A DNA stretch of 64,000 nt from Leptospira wolbachii serovar Codice str. CDC (lineage in GTDB: Bacteria; Spirochaetota; Leptospiria; Leptospirales; Leptospiraceae). The position numbers were made by a program, and so were the translations under genes. This document shows positions 52,480 through 61,726 of this stretch, one piece after another. The stretch lies in contig NZ_AOGZ02000016.1 in the NCBI RefSeq assembly GCF_000332515.2, positions 62,001-126,000 of the forward strand. The letters run 5' to 3'. Numbering within the stretch: the stretch's first letter is position 1; each line of letters begins with the position of its first letter. The notes beneath the pieces are model-generated. The model saw nothing but the letters and a program-made list of their open reading frames with translations. It did not search any database and was not told the DNA's origin.

Positions 52480-52686
52480 TTATTCAAAGTATAATTTCAT
52501 ACGGGATAGGTTTTCTAAAATGGCTTTGAAGGCACGATCACGTTCTTCTTGGCCAGGAAAAGGAAGAGATTTTACATTATTGAGATCTTGGTAAATGATT
52601 TCAATGGAAGGTTGGTTGGGATTTTTTTTGATTGAGGCAACGTAATCCAAATTGATAACTTCCGATTCACCGAGTTTTAACCACAT
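52480..52686 (-). CDS. Small protein of unknown function
   Basis: Starting at ATG 52686, 8 bases after GGAG, the product has 68 residues (MWLKLGESEVINLDYVASIKK...). Alternating strands and a C-terminal helix (ERDRAFKAILENLSRMKLYF) suggest a small PH-like or domain-of-unknown-function fold. It sits 3 bp before the nucleotidyltransferase gene and is likely co-expressed with it. Confidence 0.65.
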   Translation of the reverse strand: MWLKLGESEVINLDYVASIKKNPNQPSIEIIYQDLNNVKSLPFPGQEERDRAFKAILENLSRMKLYFE

Positions 52687-52773
52687 AGAATTTCTCCTCA
52701 AAGCCTAACGGCCACTCCCTATTTGCCTAATCTTTTTTTCTAAAAAAACAGGCTTTGTTAGAAATCTGGAAGC

Positions 52774-53328
52774 CTAGTAGAGATCCAAAGATTGTTGGAC
52801 CATCTGGTGGAGGTCTTTTGCCAGTTCTTTGGGACCAGTGGTATGGGAAGTGACCGTCTCAAAAACGAGTAAAAACCCATTATGAATCCCTTCCCAACGA
52901 GCATAGAGTTGGGAATCGGGGAGTGTAAAAACAAGAACACTGCATTTTTTGGATCCCCAGACAAAATAGGATACATCCGGGTTTTGGATTTCGTCTTTAT
53001 AGAAGTAGGGAAACTGGGATTGGTTCTCTCTGTCGGTGGAGGATAACCTGAGCCACTGGATTTTCCCATCCGAATCCAAACGGATTTCATAACTATTCCC
53101 TGTTCCAAAAATAGAACCAGATTTAATTAACTCAAAGTTATCTTTTGCCACCCAGACTGCATGGTAGGTTAGGCGTAGTTCTTTGGTTAGGTGGTGTTTC
53201 TTTGATTCCGAATTGGAATTCTGCGGGAGAGTCTCTTGTTTTTTTTCTAGAGGGGTTTCCTTTACGGACTGACAAGCAGCCATTTGGGTTAGGATAAAAA
53301 TAGAAATTAATTTAATGCCCCACTTCAT
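52774..53328 (-). CDS. Putative lipoprotein downstream of the EpmB-like gene
   Basis: I start at ATG 53328, 6 bases after AGGAG, rather than the ATG two codons earlier that nearly touches it. The 184-residue product has the lipobox TQMAAC, a polar K/E/S linker, and a domain with HAVWVAKDNFELIKSGSIFGTGNSYEIRLDSDGKIQWL and a C-terminal helix. No family recognised. Its start lies inside the end of the radical SAM gene (about 17-bp overlap), so translation is coupled. Confidence 0.72.
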   Translation of the reverse strand: MKWGIKLISIFILTQMAACQSVKETPLEKKQETLPQNSNSESKKHHLTKELRLTYHAVWVAKDNFELIKSGSIFGTGNSYEIRLDSDGKIQWLRLSSTDRENQSQFPYFYKDEIQNPDVSYFVWGSKKCSVLVFTLPDSQLYARWEGIHNGFLLVFETVTSHTTGPKELAKDLHQMVQQSLDLY

Positions 53329-54376
53329 ATTCATCTCCTAAATAGTTTTGAAATAGATACCCATCTTTTGTTTTCTTTTGTAAATAATTCGGAGAGAGGA
53401 GAACCTTTCCACCACCACCCGTAAGGTCTTTTACATAATTGGGGATTGTGATTCCAGAATGGAAACCGCGAAGTTTGCGATAAATTTCAATCCCTCGTTC
53501 AATGGGTACAACAAAGTCGGAGCTTCCAAACACTTCATCACATTGGTGGAGGTAATAAGGTTTGATCCCGATAGAGATTAATTTGTAATTCAGTTCGGAC
53601 AAAATCTTTTCATCATCATTGATTCCGGAAAGTAAAACCGATTGGTTGAAAACGGATACATGCCCCTCCTTGATCAGTCGCATAACATAAGTTTTGGTTT
53701 CTTCTGTGATTTCATTCGGATGGTTAAAATGAGTGACCATATACAAAGGAAAATACTTTGCAAAAATTGACGCAAGATCCTGAGTAAGCCGCATTGGCAT
53801 AGTGACTGGGTGGCGGGAGTGAATCCGCACTTGGTTGATATGAGGGATGGATTTTAATTCCCCTAAAAGGTAATCAATCGAAGAGTCAGAAAGGGTGAGT
53901 GGGTCCCCACCGGACAAAATGATCTCTCGAAGTTCTGTATGAGAGCGAAAGTAATCTAAAGCCTTTTCCCACTCGTTACGATTGGGTGTTTCTTCTGGAT
54001 CAGATACCTTTCGTTTCCTTGTACAAAACCGGCAATATACGGCACATACATGAGAAATGTACCAAATGGCACGATCGGGATAACGATGGGTCACACCTTT
54101 TACCGGCATGTATCGTTCTTCTGCTAGGGGATCTTCGACTTCATTGGGTTTTTTGGTAAGTTCGCCTGCCCTCGGGAGGATTTGTTTGCGAATGGGGCAG
54201 TTCGGATTTTCTTTGTCGATCCTTTCTAAATAGTAAGGAGTGACGGCAAAACTAAATTCTTCTAGTGCAGGTGTAAAACTCGCCCTCTCTTCGGGAGTGA
54301 GAGTCAGTTTTTCTTCCAAATCCTTAAGAGTAGTGATTCGGTTTTGTAATTGCCATTTCCAATCCGACCAAGTCAT
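53312..54376 (-). CDS. epmB: KamA/EpmB-like radical SAM lysine aminomutase
   Basis: 354 residues. The radical SAM cluster motif is CAVYCRFCTRKRKV; the SAM-binding glycines are in EIILSGGDPLTLSD; the PLP lysine is expected in the C-terminal region (ITIPNYVKDLTGGGGKVLLSPNYL). Lysine 2,3-aminomutases of about 415 residues serve lysine fermentation; the shorter EpmB (about 340) makes (R)-beta-lysine for EF-P. Length and the divergent position 68 bp from efp favour EpmB, with the epmA ligase present at 35533. The CTRKRK motif is closer to KamA than to E. coli EpmB, so substrate stereochemistry should be tested. Confidence 0.85.
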   Translation of the reverse strand: MTWSDWKWQLQNRITTLKDLEEKLTLTPEERASFTPALEEFSFAVTPYYLERIDKENPNCPIRKQILPRAGELTKKPNEVEDPLAEERYMPVKGVTHRYPDRAIWYISHVCAVYCRFCTRKRKVSDPEETPNRNEWEKALDYFRSHTELREIILSGGDPLTLSDSSIDYLLGELKSIPHINQVRIHSRHPVTMPMRLTQDLASIFAKYFPLYMVTHFNHPNEITEETKTYVMRLIKEGHVSVFNQSVLLSGINDDEKILSELNYKLISIGIKPYYLHQCDEVFGSSDFVVPIERGIEIYRKLRGFHSGITIPNYVKDLTGGGGKVLLSPNYLQKKTKDGYLFQNYLGDEYEVGH

Positions 54377-54444
54377 CGCTTATGACCATACTTCGGTTGA
54401 CACAGGGCCAAGTCCCTCGGATTTTGTTTACGAGTAACGAAATT

Positions 54445-55011
54445 ATGAACTTAGGCATTACAGAAGTAAAAAAAGGAATGATTCTCAAGATTGAGAATGA
54501 GCTTTATTCCGTCGTCAAAACCGAGTTTGTGAATCCTGGAAAGGGTTCTGCATTCATCCGTACCAAACTTAAAAATATTGTCCGCGATTCTTCTATTGAA
54601 AGAACCTTCAAAGCTGCAGAAAAATTGGAAAGTGTGGATTTAGAACGCCGTAAAATGCAGTATTGTTATGCTGACGGTGACCAAATCATTTTTATGGATG
54701 TCAACGATTACGAACAGATCCCAGTATCTAAAGATTATGTGGAAGATATCCTTCCTTTTATGAAAGAAGAAACAGCGGTGGAAGTTTCGTTTTACAATGA
54801 CAAACCCATTGGAGTCACACCTCCTAACTTTGCTGTGTTGGAAGTTACCTATGCAGAAGATGGTTTGAAAGGGGACACAACAGGTCTTGCACTCAAACGA
54901 GTGACTGTAGAAACTGGAGGAGAAGTCCAAGTTCCTATTTTTATCAGACAAGGGGACACTGTAAAAATTGACCTCCGAGATTTGAGTTATGTGGAGCGAG
55001 TGAACAAATAG
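54445..55011 (+). CDS. efp: Elongation factor P
   Basis: 188 residues, the normal EF-P length, from ATG 54445 (an ATG at 54382 would add a non-homologous leader). It binds between the P and E sites and relieves stalling at polyproline stretches. The three beta-barrel domains are intact; the modification loop is FVNPGKGSAFIRTKLKN with Lys33, matching E. coli Lys34 that receives beta-lysine. Later signatures include PVSKDYVEDILPFMKEE and the C-terminal GGEVQVPIFIRQGDTVKIDLR. It is divergent from the KamA/EpmB-like gene. Confidence 0.97.
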   Translation: MNLGITEVKKGMILKIENELYSVVKTEFVNPGKGSAFIRTKLKNIVRDSSIERTFKAAEKLESVDLERRKMQYCYADGDQIIFMDVNDYEQIPVSKDYVEDILPFMKEETAVEVSFYNDKPIGVTPPNFAVLEVTYAEDGLKGDTTGLALKRVTVETGGEVQVPIFIRQGDTVKIDLRDLSYVERVNK

Positions 55012-55013
55012 AT

Positions 55014-55634
55014 TTGGACCCTCACCCCTCACTTCACGAACTTACCAAACTTTCCCATACCTATTATGAAAGGCAGTGGATGTATGCCACTGCTGGAAAT
55101 CTCTCCGCAAGAGAGGGTGATGTGTTTTGGATCACTGCTTCTGGAAAACACAAAGGGGAACTAAACGAAGAAGATTTTGTTTGTGTTTCTGTAGCTGACG
55201 GGTCTTTGGTTTCTGCCCGTGATGGTTTGAAGCCTTCTGCGGAAACTAGCATCCATCAGGTGGTCTACTCTCAGCTCTCTGATGTCGGTGCGGCCCTTCA
55301 TGTCCATACTTTAGATTCCAACTTACTTGAGTTTGGTGTTGGTAAAGAAGAGGGGTTTCGTGATTTTCCGCTTCCACCGATAGAAATCATCAAGGCCTTC
55401 GGAATTTGGGAAGAAAAACCAAATCTAACTTTTCCTGTTTTTTATAATCATACTCATGTTCCGAGCATTGCATCGGAAATCAAACGCTATATAGAAACTA
55501 AAGGCAAACCCCAAGTTCCTTTTTTACTGATCGAAGGCCATGGTCCTACGGTTTGGGGAAAGTCGGTGGCAGAAGCCAATAAACATTTGGAAGCAGTCCA
55601 TTTTCTTTTGCAAGTGATGGCCAGACGTATATGA
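55014..55634 (+). CDS. mtnB: Methylthioribulose-1-phosphate dehydratase (class II aldolase fold), TTG start
   Basis: 206 residues. It matches MtnB: YATAGNLSARE (substrate phosphate loop), ITASGKHKGEL, AETSIHQVVY, the zinc ligands in ALHVHTLDSN, and the later YNHTHV and EGHGPTVWGK. The enzyme dehydrates methylthioribulose 1-phosphate in the methionine salvage pathway. The reading frame begins at TTG 55014, two bases after the efp stop; no ATG is better placed. Its 3' end overlaps the following SDR gene (ATGA). The other salvage genes are not in the window. Confidence 0.88.
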   Translation: MDPHPSLHELTKLSHTYYERQWMYATAGNLSAREGDVFWITASGKHKGELNEEDFVCVSVADGSLVSARDGLKPSAETSIHQVVYSQLSDVGAALHVHTLDSNLLEFGVGKEEGFRDFPLPPIEIIKAFGIWEEKPNLTFPVFYNHTHVPSIASEIKRYIETKGKPQVPFLLIEGHGPTVWGKSVAEANKHLEAVHFLLQVMARRI

Positions 55635-56371
55635 AGGACGGGACCCATGTGTATATTTTTGGAATTGGTTCCGGAATTGGACAAGGGCTCCACAAACGTT
55701 TTTTAGAGGACAACTCTGTATCGCTCTTTGGATTTTCTAGAAAGGGAGAAGAGACTCTCGTATCCTTTCCTGGCAAAGAAAGAGGAAGTTTTGTTTTTGA
55801 TGCTAAAAAAGGAAATGATCTGGTAACCTTCCAAACATCACTCGCCTCTAAATATGGATTCCAAACCAAGGTACCATCGCCAATTCCTTCTCTGAAAAAC
55901 ACAGACCTTCTCGTTTACTTTGCCTTGGGGGATGGGGTGTTTGGACCCGTTGCCGATCTGGAAGAGGCCGATTTAAAATCCCATTTTGATCTGAATGTGC
56001 ATTCTCTCATTTTACTTTCGAAAGCATTCGCTCCGCTTTTAGCTTCTTTTCGCAGTTCTACCTTTGTGTTTTTGGGATCCACTGCCGGAAAACAAGGATT
56101 TCCTGAATCGGTAGCCTATTGTGCTTCCAAACATGCGGTTTTGGGAATCGCACGAGCACTCCGAGAAGAGTGGAAACCGTTCGGGACCAAGGTGGTGCAT
56201 GTCAGTCTTGGGGCCGTGGCCACAGAAATTTGGGACACTAGACCCCAGTTTGACAAGAATGATATGGTTACAATTTCGGACATTTCCGAGTATTTGTGGA
56301 GTATTTCCCACTTGCCTAAATCTATCTTTGTAGATGACTTATCCATTACCCCAAAAAAAGGAATCTTATAG
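55631..56371 (+). CDS. SDR family oxidoreductase 1 downstream of mtnB
   Basis: 246 residues. Cofactor motif IFGIGSGIGQGLHKRFL, a variant of TGxxxGxG lacking the Thr; LGSTAGKQGFPESVAYCASKHAVLGIARAL carries the Ser-Tyr-Lys catalytic set. The C-terminus lacks the typical GGxx ending. It overlaps mtnB by 4 bp, so it is translated with it. Substrate unknown; a role in methionine salvage is not supported by family knowledge. Confidence 0.88.
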   Translation: MKDGTHVYIFGIGSGIGQGLHKRFLEDNSVSLFGFSRKGEETLVSFPGKERGSFVFDAKKGNDLVTFQTSLASKYGFQTKVPSPIPSLKNTDLLVYFALGDGVFGPVADLEEADLKSHFDLNVHSLILLSKAFAPLLASFRSSTFVFLGSTAGKQGFPESVAYCASKHAVLGIARALREEWKPFGTKVVHVSLGAVATEIWDTRPQFDKNDMVTISDISEYLWSISHLPKSIFVDDLSITPKKGIL

Positions 56372-56376
56372 TTCCC

Positions 56377-57114
56377 ATGGAATTCAAGGAATCGATTGTG
56401 CTCGTGACCGGTGGCAGTGGCGGAATTGGAAGGGAAATCGTTCGTACCCTTGTCCTTGCGGGTTTTTCTGTCTGGAACTTGGACAAAGTCCGTCCCACTT
56501 CCCCCATTCTGCAAGAGACCTATAGAGAAATCGATTTGGCGGAAACCCCCTTTGTCGTGGAGAGGAGCCTTTCTAAAATCATCCAAGAAAGTTCTGAGAC
56601 CGGGGATCTTTATGGGTTTGTCCACAACGCTGGGTTTGGTGGACCCTACCACCCAATCACGGAAGTTTCCGTGGAAGAATGGGAATCTATTTTCCGCATC
56701 AATTTAAATACTATGTTCCTTCTCTCCAAATTACTCCTACCGGTTTTCAAGACACAAGGTTTTGGACGAATTGTGGCCATTGCTTCTTCTTTATCCATAG
56801 TGGGTTCTGCAAACTCAGTTGCTTATTCCGCCTCCAAACATGGATTAGTTGGGTTTATCCGTTCCATCGCTGATGAATGGGGAAAGTTTGGAATCACAGC
56901 CAATGCAGTGAGCCCAGGTTTTGTAGATACCAATATGGGAATCCAGGAAGACCAAGTATCTGATCATAAAACAAAAATAATTGAGATGACGCCCGTTAGA
57001 CGAATTGCAGAACCTTCCGAGATTGCACGTGTTGTTAATTTCCTCCTTCAAAAAGAATCTGGATACATATCTGGATCAAATTGGACTGTTGATGGCGGAC
57101 TCACTGCCATTTAA
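56377..57114 (+). CDS. SDR family oxidoreductase 2 (FabG-like)
   Basis: 245 residues, FabG-sized. Motifs: VTGGSGGIGREIVR, HNAGFGGPYHP, IASSLSIVGSANSVAYSASKHGLVGFIRSI (Ser-Tyr-Lys), NAVSPGFVDTNM, and the C-terminal GYISGSNWTVDGGLTAI. It starts 5 bp after the first SDR gene. It could reduce a 3-oxoacyl group or an unrelated carbonyl; nothing nearby decides this. Confidence 0.9.
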   Translation: MEFKESIVLVTGGSGGIGREIVRTLVLAGFSVWNLDKVRPTSPILQETYREIDLAETPFVVERSLSKIIQESSETGDLYGFVHNAGFGGPYHPITEVSVEEWESIFRINLNTMFLLSKLLLPVFKTQGFGRIVAIASSLSIVGSANSVAYSASKHGLVGFIRSIADEWGKFGITANAVSPGFVDTNMGIQEDQVSDHKTKIIEMTPVRRIAEPSEIARVVNFLLQKESGYISGSNWTVDGGLTAI

Positions 57115-57117
57115 AGT

Positions 57118-58938
57118 ATGAGAATATCACCTCCGCACGATCATTTTTTACAACTGACAACCAAAGAGACGTTAGGTCGGTCTTCAGGGATCATCCTACA
57201 AAAAGAAGCTTTGTCTATAATGAAGACAGTAGAAGTGCAAAGCTCTCGTGAAAATATTGAAGCAGGACATTTATTTCGTCCGACCGACTCCAATTTTGAA
57301 AAACTAAAAATGGATCGTGAAACTGCTTTGGATGCATTGTGGCAGCTCATTGATTATGGCCTGGCCACACAACTTTTTGAAATCAAATTTGATTCCGATG
57401 TAGGAGAGTTACGTTTTGTACCATTTCTTGTGGGACTTCCTGGAGGAATGCCATTAGAAGAACCCTATAAATTGCTTATCGCAAGATCCACCGAACACCT
57501 TTTCCAATACATCCAGGCTAAACGCATTTTAACAGAAGATACTTGGCGTACTGTCCTTAACAAACTTGCAGACATTGATTATAAAGAAGAGAAGGGAACA
57601 GGTGATGAGTTAGATCGGTTGTTGGAGCCAAAACAATTTCCCTTACAACCATCAGCGGAAATGTTGAAACGATCTCGCGGACTAATGATTGATGAATTGG
57701 ATGCTGACCCACGAATTGTCGTCCTACCCCATGTAGGATTCTATTTTGTACCGGAGATGGATGCGGCCAATTTTTTACATATTGCCAATGAGTATTTGAT
57801 GACCAAAGTAGAACCTTTGGCAAAAGCCTTTGATACAGAAATTCGATTGGCATTTGATCGAATCCACGGAACGACACCTGTGAGTGGGAATACCGAACCA
57901 AGTGAAATTGATCTGATCCGTTCTAAAATTGATATGTTGTATGGATTTAAGGAGATTTTGAAAGAAAACGGCTTCTATCCTTTAATTCATAATTTGCGAA
58001 AAGTGGCTGAGATGGCCGCCAGATATGCAGAACTTGAAAAAAAACGGGAAGTCGACCGACTTCTTAAGGTTTATATGAAGATGTTGGATAGCCAGTTTGA
58101 TTTTGATTCTAGACTTCTTCGAATCAATTTGGAAAAGGACAATGAACATGATACCATCATCATTGATCTCTTAAGAAAGAATCCAAAAGTTCTCTCCGCA
58201 GAATGGCATGACCAAGACGCAAAAATTGCCATCTTTGTGAATAACAACCAAAACAATATCAAAGACATCAACCACTTAATCTTTCAAAATTATAGGTTCA
58301 CTACAGAACATATTTTGTATTTAAAGGCCATCATTGAATTAAATGAAAAAGAACTAAAACCTATCTTCAAAGATGATGATTTTGTGAAAACATACGGTAA
58401 AAATCTCCAGTCCGTTTATTTTAAATACATTCCTTGGTTTTATAAACTTTTTTATTTTTTGGGTGTCACACCAATCGTAAACTCCGGTTATGCGAAAGCC
58501 AAATCAATCCTTACATACTCGCAGATGGACCGCCAATTTTTGTACCAAAAACGCAGAGAAAATTTCTTTAAAAAGAAACTAAGAGAAAGAGAAGAACGAC
58601 TCGAAAAAGAAAAAAAACAACAACTAAAACGAGCTCTTGTTTCGGCCCTCAGCGATGCTTATTTTCAAAAAAACTGTTTACCTTCTGTGGATTGGCTCGG
58701 TTCAAACTTTCCTGCATTTTCTGCAGAGACTCTAGAGAAAATGATCCCAGATTTTGCTTTTGTCTCCACAACAGGGAAAACAGTAAAACCAAATTCTGTC
58801 ATTCTATTTCCGAATTCCCCTGAATTTGATTCGCTTAACAAACGTTTGAAGGATCTTTTTAATCAATGGACAAGGGGTGAAATTGATCCGCCAGTAGAAG
58901 ACCCGGAGTTACTTGTCCAGATTCGTGGTTTGATTTAG
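57118..58938 (+). CDS. Large coiled-coil protein of unknown function, distant paralogue of the 239-2242 product
   Basis: 606 residues from ATG 57118; ATG 57220 (MKTVEVQSS...) is an alternative start, and neither has a strong ribosome binding site. No named family. The central region (roughly residues 300-500) has a charged helix (AELEKKREVDRLLKVYMKML), a domain with LLRKNPKVLSAEWHDQDAKIAIF, a hydrophobic patch (YFKYIPWFYKLFYFLGV), and a K/E/R coiled coil (KKKLREREERLEKEKK). The same order is seen in the other large protein at the left end of the window. It starts 3 bp after the second SDR gene and converges on corA with 2 bp between stop codons. Confidence 0.75.
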   Translation: MRISPPHDHFLQLTTKETLGRSSGIILQKEALSIMKTVEVQSSRENIEAGHLFRPTDSNFEKLKMDRETALDALWQLIDYGLATQLFEIKFDSDVGELRFVPFLVGLPGGMPLEEPYKLLIARSTEHLFQYIQAKRILTEDTWRTVLNKLADIDYKEEKGTGDELDRLLEPKQFPLQPSAEMLKRSRGLMIDELDADPRIVVLPHVGFYFVPEMDAANFLHIANEYLMTKVEPLAKAFDTEIRLAFDRIHGTTPVSGNTEPSEIDLIRSKIDMLYGFKEILKENGFYPLIHNLRKVAEMAARYAELEKKREVDRLLKVYMKMLDSQFDFDSRLLRINLEKDNEHDTIIIDLLRKNPKVLSAEWHDQDAKIAIFVNNNQNNIKDINHLIFQNYRFTTEHILYLKAIIELNEKELKPIFKDDDFVKTYGKNLQSVYFKYIPWFYKLFYFLGVTPIVNSGYAKAKSILTYSQMDRQFLYQKRRENFFKKKLREREERLEKEKKQQLKRALVSALSDAYFQKNCLPSVDWLGSNFPAFSAETLEKMIPDFAFVSTTGKTVKPNSVILFPNSPEFDSLNKRLKDLFNQWTRGEIDPPVEDPELLVQIRGLI

Positions 58939-58940
58939 AA

Positions 58941-59900
58941 TCAATACCAACGTTTGATTCTAAAATACAGTAACATTAGAATTCCTAAAAAACCCATGGC
59001 TCCGAGAGCAGTGACAAATCCATACTCCCACTCGAGAGTGGGCATGTGACGGAAGTTCATCCCATAGATTCCTGCTACAAGAGACATGGGTAACATGATG
59101 GCAGTCATGATGGTGAGAATCTTCATGATTTCATTGGTTTTACGAGTGGAAATGGCAATATGGGCTTCGAGGGCTGAAGATATAGATTCGATATTGCTAT
59201 CGACGAGTTCTAATATACGAAGGGAATGGTCTCTTACATCTCGAAAGAATGCATCGGCCTCATCACTAAAAAAACTATTTTTGATTTTTTCTAAATCCTC
59301 CAAAACTTCTTTGTTTTGAAGCATCCCTTTTTTGATCGATAAAAGACTTGCCCGCAAACTATAAACGTTACTGATATCTAAGGACTTTGCATTCCCAAAA
59401 ATTTGTTCTTCAAAATGTTCGATCCGTTCCTCAATTTTTTGAGTGATGGCAAGTGTATGGTCTGTTTCTATATCCAAGATTTTGTGAACTATGAATTCAT
59501 ACCCACGAGCCAAAATTTTATTATTCACCTTCCATTGGTCTATGATGTCGCCAATACTATCCCGATAGTCTAGTGTTAGAGAGATGATTTGGTTTGGTGT
59601 TAGGATGAAGTTAAAGTTCTTTTGAGTGAGTTGATTTCTTTCAAAATGGAAACCACGAAAAACAAAAAATATATAATTGGGGAAAATCTCCAGTTTGATC
59701 CGACTATTTGGATTTAAAATATCCTCAATGGTAAGTTGGTGGATATCATGTTTTTGGAAGAGAAACATTAGTTTTTCTTCATTCTCTGCTGTGATATGAA
59801 TCCAGTGTTTAGGATGTCTATGGGAGAGAGGGAGAGGTCTGTCGAGAAGCACTTCATCTTTACTAGATGGAGTTAAAATATAATTAAAGAGAGCAGGCAT
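58941..59900 (-). CDS. corA: CorA-family magnesium/divalent metal transporter
   Basis: 319 residues. A large N-terminal cytoplasmic domain with long helices (about residues 130-260) leads to two C-terminal membrane segments, the first ending in the signature YGMNFRHMPTLEWEYG, with the GMN selectivity motif, followed by LGAMGFLGILMLLYFRIKRWY and its basic tail. It forms pentamers that import Mg2+, Co2+ or Ni2+. Its ATG directly follows the stop codon of the M61 peptidase gene, so the two are co-translated. Confidence 0.95.
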   Translation of the reverse strand: MPALFNYILTPSSKDEVLLDRPLPLSHRHPKHWIHITAENEEKLMFLFQKHDIHQLTIEDILNPNSRIKLEIFPNYIFFVFRGFHFERNQLTQKNFNFILTPNQIISLTLDYRDSIGDIIDQWKVNNKILARGYEFIVHKILDIETDHTLAITQKIEERIEHFEEQIFGNAKSLDISNVYSLRASLLSIKKGMLQNKEVLEDLEKIKNSFFSDEADAFFRDVRDHSLRILELVDSNIESISSALEAHIAISTRKTNEIMKILTIMTAIMLPMSLVAGIYGMNFRHMPTLEWEYGFVTALGAMGFLGILMLLYFRIKRWY

Positions 59901-61679
59901 TTATACAATATTCCTTAGGAAAAAATCTCGTAGTTCTTTTCTGTCATCGGAGGAGTCTTCCGCTATCACAAATTTTCTTGTTTTATAATACCCAGAAGCC
60001 GTAATCATCGATTCTTTGATTTTTCCGGAACGGGAGAGGATGAGGTGGAATTTTTCGCCAGGCCCTAGGTTTTTCTCCAGTTTTTGTAAGGCATTGGCTG
60101 TGGCTCTTTTCCCATTGATGGCAAGGATTTCATCGTCTAACATCAAATCAAAGGAGTCCATATCTGATTTGTGAAGAAGTTTTTGGATGTAAAGGTTCCC
60201 ATTTTTTTCTTTTGTTTTGAATCCAGTTTCTCCAACCAAATCGGTTTGGATTCTTTGAATTCCAATAATATCTAAATAATGATCTACTGGAATGGGTTTT
60301 GGATATTCTAGGTATTGATTAAATTCTGTTTTAAGGTCTACTCCGGTCACATCTTTTACGGTGTCAAAAAACTCTTGTTTGGTGAACCCTCTATTTTTTG
60401 TTTTAACAAATACTTCGTTTAAATTTTGGAATACATGACGAATTGTCTTTTTCTCTTTTGATTCTTTGAGTAAAAATAAATTCATACATAGGGCTATAAC
60501 CCCACCTTTTGTATAATAAGAGACAGTGATGTTGTGACTATTCCCATTTCGTTTGTAATACTTAGTCCAAGCGGTAAAAGAAGATTCCTCTAAACTCATC
60601 CAAAAATCAGCTTCATTGTCTTCCAAAGATAATATATCCGACTGAAGTTTGGATAGGTATTCTTCTTTGGAGAGAAAACCGGAGTGGTAGAGGAAGTAAG
60701 CATCGTAAAAACTGGTGAATCCTTCAGCAATCCATAATTCACGCGTTAGGTTAGGTTTTTGGTAGTCAAAGGGACCAAGTGCGATGGGTCGGATCCGTTT
60801 GATATTCCAAAGGTGGAAATATTCATGAGATAAAAGTTCGAGTAACTTTTTATATTCTTCCTCATCAAAAATGAGTTCTGGATTGAAGTAATTGATGCTG
60901 GACGCTCTATGTTCCAACCCACCATACGCAGGCAAACTCAAATTGAGAACAAATAAATAATATGGATTGGGTGAGTCCATCATCCAATCTATTTGTGTTT
61001 CGGTAATTCGTTTTAAGTCTTGGGCCAGTTTTGTTTTGAAATCGAAGTTTACATCGCCTTCCACAAGTAATTCATGTTTGGTGGTTCCGGCTGTAAAAAA
61101 TACCGAATTTTGTTTGCTTAAGTGGAACGGGGAATCAAATAGTTCATCAAAATTTTCTGCAAAAAACAAATGATTGTCTTCTTCACTCCGAGTTAAACTC
61201 GAATATACATAAGGGAAATGATTGGAAACTTGAAACTGAATCGTAGAAGGTTGTTCTAGTTTTCCCTCTGGGTATAAAAATAATGCAGGGGGGTTGATAA
61301 ATCCAAACTCAGTTTCTAAATAATTTGTCCTTACTGTAAAGTCTTCAAAAGCATAAATGATATAGGAGATTTCGAATTCGGAGGGTAAATTTTTTAATTT
61401 CCAACGGTGTAAATCCACCATTTCCCAAGGGACTATTTCGCCAGTATTCAAGTTTTTTACTGCGAATTTATGTAGGTGGGTTCCATAGTCTCGGATCATG
61501 TAAGAACCGGGGGTCCAACTGGGCAAACAAAAGTTCATCTCCGATTGGTCTGTTTTGACACGGAGCCTAACTTGAAAATAATGTTTGAAGAGGTCAAATA
61601 GGGAGACTTCAAAATCCAGCTGGAGCGAGTTAGACTGGTCAGGCCTGTCTATGGTTTTTTCCTCTTGTTCTTTTGCCAT
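59901..61679 (-). CDS. M61-family aminopeptidase with PDZ domain
   Basis: 592 residues without a signal peptide. The N-terminal part is the M61 beta domain (FCLPSWTPGSYMIRDYGTHLHKF). The gluzincin site is LLSHEYFHLWNIKRIRP (HExxH), with the downstream Glu in ELWIAEGFTSFYDAYFL. The C-terminal 120 residues form a PDZ domain (LMLDDEILAINGKRA...LGPGEKFHLILSRSGK). Glycyl aminopeptidases of this type cleave N-terminal glycine or alanine. Its promoter should be among 61680-61760 (a TTGATC / AAGATA pair just upstream is possible). It sits ahead of corA in one unit. Confidence 0.92.
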   Translation of the reverse strand: MAKEQEEKTIDRPDQSNSLQLDFEVSLFDLFKHYFQVRLRVKTDQSEMNFCLPSWTPGSYMIRDYGTHLHKFAVKNLNTGEIVPWEMVDLHRWKLKNLPSEFEISYIIYAFEDFTVRTNYLETEFGFINPPALFLYPEGKLEQPSTIQFQVSNHFPYVYSSLTRSEEDNHLFFAENFDELFDSPFHLSKQNSVFFTAGTTKHELLVEGDVNFDFKTKLAQDLKRITETQIDWMMDSPNPYYLFVLNLSLPAYGGLEHRASSINYFNPELIFDEEEYKKLLELLSHEYFHLWNIKRIRPIALGPFDYQKPNLTRELWIAEGFTSFYDAYFLYHSGFLSKEEYLSKLQSDILSLEDNEADFWMSLEESSFTAWTKYYKRNGNSHNITVSYYTKGGVIALCMNLFLLKESKEKKTIRHVFQNLNEVFVKTKNRGFTKQEFFDTVKDVTGVDLKTEFNQYLEYPKPIPVDHYLDIIGIQRIQTDLVGETGFKTKEKNGNLYIQKLLHKSDMDSFDLMLDDEILAINGKRATANALQKLEKNLGPGEKFHLILSRSGKIKESMITASGYYKTRKFVIAEDSSDDRKELRDFFLRNIV

Positions 61680-61726
61680 GGTTACACTATCTTCTTTTAT
61701 TTTTAGTTTTGATCAAATGTTTTCTT

